From: Candidatus Pollutiaquabacter sp.
Lineage (GTDB): Bacteria > Bacteroidota > Bacteroidia > AKYH767-A > 2013-40CM-41-45
Direction: 5' to 3'
Assembly (NCBI GenBank): GCA_903854075.1
Contig: CAINVI010000236.1
Span: 1-9,763, forward strand
DNA length: 9,763 bases
Position 1 is the stretch's first letter, and each line of letters begins with the position of its first letter. The translations under genes and the position numbers were made by a program. Positions 1 through 6,301 of this stretch are shown here, in pieces. The notes under the pieces were generated by a model. That model was given only the letters and a program-made list of their open reading frames with translations, did no database searches and was not told where the DNA came from.

Positions 1-480
1 ATATAATAGGATGCGTCTCTTATTGCGCTCCAACCGCGTGATAAAAAAGGTGCCGATGGGGATTGATAAAAAAACGGGTGTCAGTGCGGCAAGACCAATC
101 AGTCCATAGCGCGTCCAGATGCGGACAATACGACGTGTTCGTGGAGTAAATACTTTTCGCTTGGGCGGCTCACTGCTGTCAATATATTCGTAATGAATTT
201 CCAGCGGATCGTCCACGTCAGCAACAGGCGGGGCAAACGGTTCGCGGTACGCGGATTGTTTTCTGAAAAAATAAGCACGAAGTTTGTCCCAGAGGAACAT
301 GAGCCATTCGCTGAAGTACATGAAGATCACTACGCCCAACATGCCACCGAGGATAGCGTAAAGATTCGTCTCCAGCCAGGTAAAATCATAGCGTTCGTTC
401 ATGTAGACGAACGGAATGCCGAACGCGAACTTTACACTGCTGATCAGTATCAAGGTAATAATCTGGAGAAATTCTTCCAC
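1..480 (-). CDS. Small integral membrane protein, conserved-hypothetical type (3' end cut by window)
   Basis: The reading frame is open from a GTG at 480-478 to the window edge (160 codons, no stop), so the C-terminus is missing. The GTG is the first usual start after the in-frame TGA at about 561-559; no Shine-Dalgarno is visible and a downstream Met (residue 27) is possible. Hydrophobic segments lie at about residues 5-26, 40-62 and 124-148. Between them is a charged, proline-rich cytoplasmic-looking linker (about 72-120). The last part reads RYGLIGLAALTPVFLSIPIG, followed by a basic stretch. The layout of two helices, an Arg/Lys-rich linker, then an RYGL...LTP...SIP.G helix resembles small Bacteroidota membrane proteins that I recall only as hypothetical (some loosely called small multidrug export proteins). 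The function is unknown. It lies 44 bp downstream of upp and is probably co-transcribed with it. Confidence 0.72.
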   Translation of the reverse strand, partial: MEEFLQIITLILISSVKFAFGIPFVYMNERYDFTWLETNLYAILGGMLGVVIFMYFSEWLMFLWDKLRAYFFRKQSAYREPFAPPVADVDDPLEIHYEYIDSSEPPKRKVFTPRTRRIVRIWTRYGLIGLAALTPVFLSIPIGTFFITRLERNKRRILLY

Positions 481-520
481 GGAAATTCGGAGCTGTAGGA
501 TACTGAAGAAACAGAATTCG

Positions 521-534
521 GAAACTAAAGTTTC
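521..534 (-). other. Short inverted repeat overlapping the upp stop codon
   Basis: On the minus strand GAAACT-TT-AGTTTC forms a perfect 6-bp palindrome containing the upp TAG (527-525). The stem is AT-rich with a minimal loop and no T-tract follows. It is too weak to call a terminator and could equally be chance. It sits in the 44-bp gap before the small membrane protein gene. Confidence 0.2.
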
Positions 535-1172
535 TCCCCAAAGGCGAGATCTCCGGCATCACCAAGTCCGGGCACTATGTAAGATTGTGCCGTGAGCTCA
601 TCATCCACAGCCGCTGCCCAAATGGTTACATTCTCGGACAAATGACTTTTAACGTGTGCTATTCCTTGAGCGCTGGCAATGGCACAAACAATGTGGGTAT
701 GACGCGGAACGCCACGGTCGAGCATCGCTTTATACGTCATGACCATGGAAGATCCGGTTGCGAGCATTGGGTCGCAAAGAATCAGTGTGCGATTCTCCAG
801 AGAAGGGCAGGATACATATTCAAGTGCAATATCAAAACTGCCGTCTTTATGATGTTTGCGGTAGGCACTGATGAATGCATTGTCGGCGTGATCAAAATAA
901 TTCAGGAATCCCTGATGCATTGGTAGGCCGGCGCGCAGGATGGTGGCAATCACTGGCTGTTCTTTAGCGAGGTTCATCACAGCAGCGCCCAGTGGTGTGG
1001 TAATTTCGACTTCCTCATAAATCAACAACTTGCTGATCTCATACGCGATGATTTCACCGATACGTTCCAGGTTTCTGCGGAAGCGCATACGGTCTTGCTG
1101 AACCTCCACGTTGCGGAGTTCAGCGACAAACTGATTCATGAGTGAGTTCGAGAGACCCAGATTGTGTACCAT
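525..1172 (-). CDS. upp: Uracil phosphoribosyltransferase
   Basis: This cytoplasmic pyrimidine-salvage enzyme makes UMP and pyrophosphate from uracil and PRPP. The 215-residue product is of normal family length. The PRPP-binding loop is at about 131-142 (ILCDPMLATGSS). The ILRAG motif of the phosphoribosyltransferase core is at 78-82. The C-terminal uracil-binding segment YIVPGLGDAGDLAFG is at 198-212, just before the C-terminus as in other Upp proteins. The ATG at 1172 lies 2 bp after the TGA of the FemAB-like gene, and no Shine-Dalgarno is visible (the upstream sequence is CCTATTTAAATCCTGACG). The tight spacing implies translation from the polycistronic message of the two upstream genes. 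A housekeeping salvage gene behind two envelope-type genes is a curious context, but nothing in the enzyme looks unusual. Confidence 0.96.
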   Translation of the reverse strand: MVHNLGLSNSLMNQFVAELRNVEVQQDRMRFRRNLERIGEIIAYEISKLLIYEEVEITTPLGAAVMNLAKEQPVIATILRAGLPMHQGFLNYFDHADNAFISAYRKHHKDGSFDIALEYVSCPSLENRTLILCDPMLATGSSMVMTYKAMLDRGVPRHTHIVCAIASAQGIAHVKSHLSENVTIWAAAVDDELTAQSYIVPGLGDAGDLAFGEKL

Positions 1173-1174
1173 CG

Positions 1175-2068
1175 TCAGGATTTAAATAGGTTGAGTGGAA
1201 AAGGTAGTCGGTTGATCCGCAGTTGTAAATATACAATTTCCTCCGATCCGAAACTCTTGTAAAACCGGTAGAGATTCGGGTCCGAAGAGCCTTCGAAATC
1301 CAGTTGGGTTGCTTCTCCGGCATGTTTTTCAATAAATCGGTCGATCACTGCAGGCATAGCACCTGTTTGCCGCCCATCAGGGTGGGTGGCGGAGAACAGA
1401 AAAATCCAGCCGTGTGGTGAACGTAGAAAGAGGGCGCCCGCCAGAAGTACGCCTTCCGATGTACGTATACCGTGAACTTCCAGTAAACCGCGTGCAGCAG
1501 CGGTGCTGCAAAGTTGCCGCAACAGTTGGTACTCCTTTTCCTGTAACGTGTCGACAGTTCGTCCACGATATTGCCGAAACAATCCGATGATCTCATCAAC
1601 TTCTGCGTGCGGTACATTCGTTATTCCGGCATCAACTGCTTTTCTGATGTTTCGCCGAGTGTTTTCGGAATATCCTTTTTGTAATTCTTCGTGCGATCGT
1701 TGCAGGTCAAGCAAGAGGTTCGGACGAGTAGTAACCTTTGCGTGGTTGGTTTGATTATAACTGTTCAGCTGGATATCGGCCAATTGGAAATCAGCCGGTA
1801 GTGCAGAGAGAAACCGGTCTGCATCGGCGCTTCCGAAGACGCCCAGCTGCTGGGTGAAAGGTGGCTGGTAAATATAATTCACACCCCACTTGCGGCGATG
1901 TGGTAGCGGCATCACCGCCGTGTAATCATCTTCAATTAGCGCGTCCCAATCCGGCGATACGATATCCAGATACCAAGCTTCACCGTACACCATGGCGTTT
2001 TTTGCACCGGTAACACAGTTGTCCCATTTTTTAATGTCAATGGCGTGGTGGCGGAGGAAGTTGATCAC
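1175..2068 (-). CDS. FemAB-like GNAT-fold acyl/aminoacyltransferase (BioF2-like/Acetyltransf_6 type)
   Basis: The 297-residue product has the look of the FemAB-related two-GNAT-fold proteins. The N-terminal half includes MVYGEAWYLD at 26-35 and PPFTQQLGVFG at 69-79. A basic helix rich in Arg/Asn follows (SENTRRNIRKA, 134-144), as does a C-terminal GNAT-like core with AGALFLRSPHGWIFLFSATHP (about 210-230). The block DFEGSSDPNLYRFYKSFGSE (257-276) closely resembles the acceptor/CoA-site block of this family. Relatives transfer amino acids from aminoacyl-tRNA (Fem) or acyl groups to cell-envelope precursors; the substrate here is unknown. The start is a GTG at 2068, the first possible start after the preceding gene's TGA, and the N-terminus MINFLRHHAIDIKKWD fits the family. 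The gene is 9 bp behind the deacetylase-like gene, in the same frame, and 2 bp ahead of upp. No signal peptide or membrane helix is seen, so it is probably cytoplasmic. Confidence 0.82.
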   Translation of the reverse strand: MINFLRHHAIDIKKWDNCVTGAKNAMVYGEAWYLDIVSPDWDALIEDDYTAVMPLPHRRKWGVNYIYQPPFTQQLGVFGSADADRFLSALPADFQLADIQLNSYNQTNHAKVTTRPNLLLDLQRSHEELQKGYSENTRRNIRKAVDAGITNVPHAEVDEIIGLFRQYRGRTVDTLQEKEYQLLRQLCSTAAARGLLEVHGIRTSEGVLLAGALFLRSPHGWIFLFSATHPDGRQTGAMPAVIDRFIEKHAGEATQLDFEGSSDPNLYRFYKSFGSEEIVYLQLRINRLPFPLNLFKS

Positions 2069-2077
2069 GGCAGAGAA

Positions 2078-3382
2078 TCAGGCAGTAGCCGCTTTTACGA
2101 TGTCTTCATACGTGGATTTCCAGCCTTCCCAGGGATGCATGTCGGATAACGATTCATTGTGCCAAAGACTCATGAACGTTCCGCCAACTGCTTTAGTAGC
2201 ACGAATCAGCGGAGCGACACGGCCAATGACTTCGTCCGGTTTGAGTAGCATGTAATTGCGGAGGGTAGCATCCATAACAGCGAATGGATGAATGCGTAGC
2301 GAGGTTTCTTGCTCAGCGCCCAGATCATAAAAGTTGAACGAGGTGCAGATGCCCGCACGAAAACCAATCTCTTGTGCGTACCCCATGGTGTAGTCGTCGG
2401 TGATGTCACAGGCAAGCAACTGACGATAGGTTTCCGGAAATTTAAGTTTTAGGAAGTGTTGCCGGCTGTGGGTCACGTCACGTCGAACGACTTTGCTCAG
2501 TCGACGTTGTTCGAGTGCGATGCGGTGCGGCTCTTCATTCGACTGATACGATGGATGAATGCCGCACTGGTTGTAGTCGGCAATGGATTTGATCAGTGAT
2601 TGGAATTTCCTGCGGCTGGCTGATACGTTTTTATCGTATTGTCCATAATCGCCGAGCAGAAAAAAATAAATACAGGACAGATTGTATTTCTCCCGTATCG
2701 TTTCTAATTCCGAATACGTATCATACGGATCTTTTTTTTGTCCGAAAACTACTGCGAGTCGTTCCGTCAATCCATTCAGGTTCAGCTGAAGCAGTGAGCG
2801 CAACATCGCACCCACGGATCGGAAGATTCCTTTTTCACGATACGCCCAGGCGTTATCAATATCAATCGTCGAAACGTAGCGGTATGTTGAATGTCGCACG
2901 GCTAGTGCAGGATACTGTTGTTTCAGCAGTTCGCCGATACGTTGAGCCCAGCGGTTGACCACCGGCTCCTGAAGGAATCCCTTACGGTAGGCCAGACTTT
3001 GGCGGGCATCGAATCGGTCGTATTGATCGCGCGTATGCGGGAGGTATTCTTCGTAACGAGTGACCAGGTAAAATGCCGCAGCGAACGGATCGAAGGGCAT
3101 GAGATATCTTGGATGGGTCGCAAAAAATGCTTTGGAGCCCTCCCAATCAAAAACAGAAATCTCCTGCGGCTTGATGCCGCGTTCAAAGAGTAGGGATGTG
3201 GCGTAGAAAAAAGGTTCGGTGTCTACCGGTTTTTCAGCGTAGGAAAATTTAGCCCCCTGGTGCAATAAAAACTCCTGCTCGTCTTTGGTGATCCGGTACG
3301 ACAGTCCTAAAAGTTCCTTAAGCAGTAAGTCCATTATATAGACCAGTCTGTAGGAGTTTTTAGGAGAATAAACGAGTACCAT
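2078..3382 (-). CDS. Polysaccharide deacetylase-like protein with N-terminal DUF7033-type domain
   Basis: I chose the ATG at 3382 (434 residues). The frame can be extended to a TTG at 3397, but that is weaker. The N-terminal ~165 residues (MVLVYSPKNSYRLVYIMDLL...) match the DUF7033 domain found ahead of Bacteroidota NodB-like proteins. Features of the catalytic region: STIDIDNAW at about 171-179 corresponds to NodB motif 1 (Asp174, Asp176). GIHPSYQS at 274-281 corresponds to the metal-binding His motif, with Gln280 where CE4 enzymes usually have a second His. THSRQHFLK is at 304-312, TDDYTMGYAQEIGFRAG at about 328-344, and LWHNESLS at 406-413. CE4 enzymes remove N- or O-acetyl groups from glycans; the substrate here is unknown. 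There is no signal peptide, so a cytoplasmic role is likely. It is the first gene of a cluster with the FemAB-like protein and upp. An A8 tract lies at codons 215-217. Confidence 0.84.
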   Translation of the reverse strand: MVLVYSPKNSYRLVYIMDLLLKELLGLSYRITKDEQEFLLHQGAKFSYAEKPVDTEPFFYATSLLFERGIKPQEISVFDWEGSKAFFATHPRYLMPFDPFAAAFYLVTRYEEYLPHTRDQYDRFDARQSLAYRKGFLQEPVVNRWAQRIGELLKQQYPALAVRHSTYRYVSTIDIDNAWAYREKGIFRSVGAMLRSLLQLNLNGLTERLAVVFGQKKDPYDTYSELETIREKYNLSCIYFFLLGDYGQYDKNVSASRRKFQSLIKSIADYNQCGIHPSYQSNEEPHRIALEQRRLSKVVRRDVTHSRQHFLKLKFPETYRQLLACDITDDYTMGYAQEIGFRAGICTSFNFYDLGAEQETSLRIHPFAVMDATLRNYMLLKPDEVIGRVAPLIRATKAVGGTFMSLWHNESLSDMHPWEGWKSTYEDIVKAATA

Positions 3383-3404
3383 AGCCACGGATTGCAAACG
3401 TTGG

Positions 3405-3435
3405 CAAGATACATTTATTGGCTAAAATGAGAAAA
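3405..3435 (-). promoter_or_regulatory. Weak Bacteroidota-type promoter candidate for the deacetylase-FemAB-upp cluster
   Basis: On the minus strand TTTT (3435-3432), a 20-bp spacer and TATCTTG (3411-3405) partly match the Bacteroidota -33 TTTG / -7 TAnnTTTG pattern. A start near 3400 would leave a leader of about 18 nt before the ATG at 3382. Both boxes have mismatches, so the call rests mainly on position, in the only gap between two operons here. Confidence 0.25.
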
Positions 3436-3466
3436 TGGATCGCCAGTGGAGAGCGTACTTTCCGCA

Positions 3467-3485
3467 GTGAAATGCCCGATTTCAC
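3467..3485 (-). terminator. Possible terminator hairpin after the TolC-like gene
   Basis: On the minus strand GTGAAAT-CGGGC-ATTTCAC is a perfect 7-bp stem with a 5-nt loop. It begins 15 nt after the TAA of the outer-membrane channel gene. No T-tract follows (next bases TGCGGAAAG), so a simple intrinsic terminator is not certain; it could protect the mRNA 3' end instead. Its position between two probable operons supports some 3'-end role. Confidence 0.4.
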
Positions 3486-3500
3486 AAAGATTACACGCCC

Positions 3501-4916
3501 TTATCGGCTGATCAGGTTGCCGGCTGCCCAGTTGATATAGGCAATACTTTTGGCATATTTCGTACGCAGTTCGGCAAGCTTGATTTCACTGTTGATCACT
3601 GCGTTTTCGCGGTTGTTCACCAAAAAGAGAAAGCTTTCCCCTTCGCCGAATTTTATCAGCTCTCCTTCCAGCATCTTGTCGGCATTCACCTGCAGGGATT
3701 CCTGCACCCTGATCTGTTGTGAAAGCGTATTCATTTCGTTGTAGGCCGTGCGAACCTGATTGAGGATGTCGCGTGACACTTGTTGTTGTTGAAAACGCGT
3801 CTGCTCCAGCTTAATCTTAGTGGCGCCCAACTTACCGCGCTCCGCACGCAGGAAAATTGGCATGCTGAAATTAAGTCCGAATTTGTAATTGTCACTGAGT
3901 ATCGGCGAGTAGGCGTCAGGGTCAGTAAAAAGTTCAGTTCCCGGTGAAAGGAAATTATATTCCAGATTTAGCTTCGGACGCAGTTTTTCCGCTGCTAGTT
4001 TCCGTTCAATCTCCAGCTGATCGATGCGTACCTGTAAGGTGATGATTTCCGGGTGTTGTGCTTTCGCGGAATCCAGTAGTTGCTCCAGTGGCAATATGTT
4101 AGAACCAGACATCCCTTCGTTACCGGTTTGGGGAACAACGGCACTGCCCGGTTCAACCGGTTGGCCTTCATCACTCCACAGGTGATTGGCAAAGACCAGA
4201 CGGGCATTATTGAATTCCATCGTAGACTGATTCAACGTGTTCTCCCGGTTCTGTACTTCAATCAGTGCTTCGAGCGAATCGATTGCGGCTTGCTCTCCTA
4301 AAAGTACTCGGTTACGAATCGCGTCAAACCGCTGTGCTGCCAGGCCAAGGCTTTCCCGGTGCAACAACATGCGCTGATACGTAAATGACCAGTCCCAATA
4401 ATCCTTGTTGACTTGTAATAATAATTTATTGATTGCTTTTACTTTATCGGCCGTAGCCTGCGTGGTCAGTAGCTGTGCCTGTCGAAGAGTGGCGCGACGA
4501 TTGTCGATCAGTAGTCCTTGACCTATCGGCACAGAAAACCCGACATACGATAATCCACCGGCGGGTGTAGTGGCTTCTGGATCCAGGTATTTACCATCGG
4601 TCTGATCGTAGGCTACTCTGAAATCCACGCCGTACCAAGTGGGAAAAGTGAGAGAGTTTTGCCAGATGTTCCAGTATTCTTCGTTGTTGAATGATTTGTT
4701 ATTGACATCTGACTTTAACAAAGGGTCAAACGCACCTCGGGCTGTGCGGATTTCTGCCTTCGCGTAATCCGGTAACAGTTGTGCTTGTCGGGCAATCGGG
4801 TGGTTGGAAAGTACAATTCCGTATACGTCTTCTAGGCGAAGTATTGAAAGCGAATCGGCACTCGCCGGGAGGATCGATCCAATACACAGCCAGATGAGTA
4901 AAAATGCGTTCTTCAT
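3501..4916 (-). CDS. TolC-family outer-membrane channel protein
   Basis: The 471-residue product starts with a Sec signal peptide (MKNAFLLIWLCIGSILPASA, likely cut after Ala20). The mature start has SILRLEDVYGIVLSNHP (24-40), the typical first helix of outer-membrane efflux proteins. Two structural repeats follow, each with Ala/Gln/Leu-rich long helices (about 120-245 and 280-460) and beta-strand-like segments (LSYVGFSVPIGQGLLID; YKFGLNFSMPIFLRAERG). The family forms a trimeric beta-barrel with a periplasmic alpha-helical tunnel that docks to an HlyD-type adaptor. The length is normal. The start ATG overlaps the adaptor gene's stop as ATGA (4916-4913), so translation is probably coupled. It is the last gene of the exporter operon and provides the outer-membrane exit; cargo specificity cannot be read from it. 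Confidence 0.93.
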   Translation of the reverse strand: MKNAFLLIWLCIGSILPASADSLSILRLEDVYGIVLSNHPIARQAQLLPDYAKAEIRTARGAFDPLLKSDVNNKSFNNEEYWNIWQNSLTFPTWYGVDFRVAYDQTDGKYLDPEATTPAGGLSYVGFSVPIGQGLLIDNRRATLRQAQLLTTQATADKVKAINKLLLQVNKDYWDWSFTYQRMLLHRESLGLAAQRFDAIRNRVLLGEQAAIDSLEALIEVQNRENTLNQSTMEFNNARLVFANHLWSDEGQPVEPGSAVVPQTGNEGMSGSNILPLEQLLDSAKAQHPEIITLQVRIDQLEIERKLAAEKLRPKLNLEYNFLSPGTELFTDPDAYSPILSDNYKFGLNFSMPIFLRAERGKLGATKIKLEQTRFQQQQVSRDILNQVRTAYNEMNTLSQQIRVQESLQVNADKMLEGELIKFGEGESFLFLVNNRENAVINSEIKLAELRTKYAKSIAYINWAAGNLISR

Positions 4917-6301
4917 TCGGTCGGTGATTTCTTGGACGTGGCCGATTTATCTTTCGATTCACCGTCCTGACTGTTGTCGGTTCCCATATAATCCGGCGGG
5001 AAACCATTGAACTGGCGCCACAATTCAAACCAGATGGGAACGTCTTTCAGCATTACCCATCCGAAGGTGCCGGAACCTACACGAAGTTGTTTTGGCCAGG
5101 GCTCGTCGTTCGGATCAGGAACGACCAGGATTCGGTAAAGCCCTTTTGTGTCAAAGTTGTCGATGACAGCTACCGTACCACCGAACGTGCCGAAGCTGTA
5201 GTTGGGCCAGCCGGAGAAAACCAGTGCCGGCCATCCGTCGAATTGTAATCGAACTTTTCTTCCTTTTGCCAGGAGTGGTATATCCATCGGTCGGACATAA
5301 AGTTCAACGGCGAGCTGCGGTGAAGAAGGCATGATGCTGCAGATGACATCGCCTTCGTTAATGTTTTCGCCGATACCGGTGATTTTCGCCTGAACAACAT
5401 ATCCGTCCTGAGGCGCGGTGACATAATAATAACCGCTACGAATCACAGTACTGGAGAATTCTATATTCATTTTCGCGATCTCTGCCTGTGTTTCGTACAG
5501 GTAGGACAAGGAGGAGTTCAGTTCCGACTCGGCTTTGCTGATCTTGTTGGTGTATTCAGCCTCCAGGGAGCCCAGCTCGATGTTCGCATTCAGAATTTCG
5601 TTCTTGGACGTCAGCAATTTGTTCTCAGAGGTTTGCAACTTTGCTTTGGACTCTTGCAGTTTGAGGTTACGGCGTTCCTGATCCGTAAGTGCAATCAGTC
5701 CTTTTCGGAAAAGGGAATCAGCCCGGCGCGATTGCAATACAGAGATGTCGAGATCGGATTTCACGGCGATTACATCAGCACTGTCGCTCAGAATCTTCAA
5801 TTCGAATTGCTTCACTTTGTTGCGTGCTTTCTCGAGCGATAACCGTTTTTCTTTCTGCAAGGCATCGATCTGTTTGGCCAAAGAAGCGATTTTTCCTGAG
5901 GTGGATGATTGAGAACCTTCTTTAGCGCGGATCTGATCACTCAACCGTTCCAGCAACTTGGGATCCATGAACTTCTCCTTGATTTCAGAAATACGAATAA
6001 TCGTATCTCCCCGATGGACAAATTGCCCTTCCCGGACGTACCAGTGTTCTACGCGACCGGGAATAATGGATTGTATAGACTGCGGACGGTCTTGAGGAAG
6101 GTAAGTGGTCAACGATCCGTTGGAACGAATGTTCTGCGTCCAGGGCATGAATAATACCAGGAATAGGATCAGGAAAAAGGCCGTGAACAGTCGCGAAGAT
6201 TTAATCGCATGACTAGGATCTCGAAATAATCCAGCCGCTTTAAAGTGATGAAGTTTTGGAGCCTCATCACCGGTGCTCCTGGTGGTGTGCGTTTTTTTCA
6301 T
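4913..6301 (-). CDS. HlyD-family periplasmic adaptor (membrane fusion protein) of an ABC exporter
   Basis: This 462-residue adaptor links the inner-membrane ABC protein to the TolC-like channel. In order: a cytoplasmic N-terminus (1-35); one membrane helix (about 37-55); the first half of a lipoyl-like domain (SIIPGRVEHWYVREGQFVHRGD, about 78-99); a long coiled-coil hairpin of charged heptad-like sequence (about 112-283); the second lipoyl half (YVTAPQDGYVVQAKITGIGE, 293-312); a beta-barrel segment rich in Gly/Trp (FDGWPALVFSGWP, 354-366); and an aromatic segment IWFELWRQFNGFPPDYMG (423-440). The last ~20 residues are a polar Ser/Lys/Asp tail. The ATG at 6301 forms an ATGA overlap with the ABC gene, and the 3' end forms another with the TolC-like gene. 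A run of seven A's directly follows the ATG. The family assignment is firm; the transported substrate is unknown. Confidence 0.92.
   Translation of the reverse strand: MKKTHTTRSTGDEAPKLHHFKAAGLFRDPSHAIKSSRLFTAFFLILFLVLFMPWTQNIRSNGSLTTYLPQDRPQSIQSIIPGRVEHWYVREGQFVHRGDTIIRISEIKEKFMDPKLLERLSDQIRAKEGSQSSTSGKIASLAKQIDALQKEKRLSLEKARNKVKQFELKILSDSADVIAVKSDLDISVLQSRRADSLFRKGLIALTDQERRNLKLQESKAKLQTSENKLLTSKNEILNANIELGSLEAEYTNKISKAESELNSSLSYLYETQAEIAKMNIEFSSTVIRSGYYYVTAPQDGYVVQAKITGIGENINEGDVICSIMPSSPQLAVELYVRPMDIPLLAKGRKVRLQFDGWPALVFSGWPNYSFGTFGGTVAVIDNFDTKGLYRILVVPDPNDEPWPKQLRVGSGTFGWVMLKDVPIWFELWRQFNGFPPDYMGTDNSQDGESKDKSATSKKSPTE

Noticed and set aside
193..498. 101-codon plus-strand frame, antisense to the small membrane protein gene.
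   Set aside because: The minus-strand frame has clear membrane helices and operon context; the plus-strand product resembles no family and looks like a shadow.
585..926. 113-codon plus-strand frame inside upp.
   Set aside because: It lies entirely antisense to a certain Upp enzyme and shows no domain features.
3384..3394. An 11-bp sequence (gccacggattg) occurs here and again at 8598-8608, both near operon starts.
   Set aside because: By rough estimate, several 11-bp repeats are expected by chance in 9.8 kb; the copies sit at different distances from the starts and one overlaps a possible TTG-initiated coding extension.
6286..6301. A7 run just after the ATG of the HlyD-type gene, considered as a slippage site.
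   Set aside because: ATG-AAA-AAA starts are common in AT-leaning bacteria and favour initiation; nothing else suggests frameshifting.
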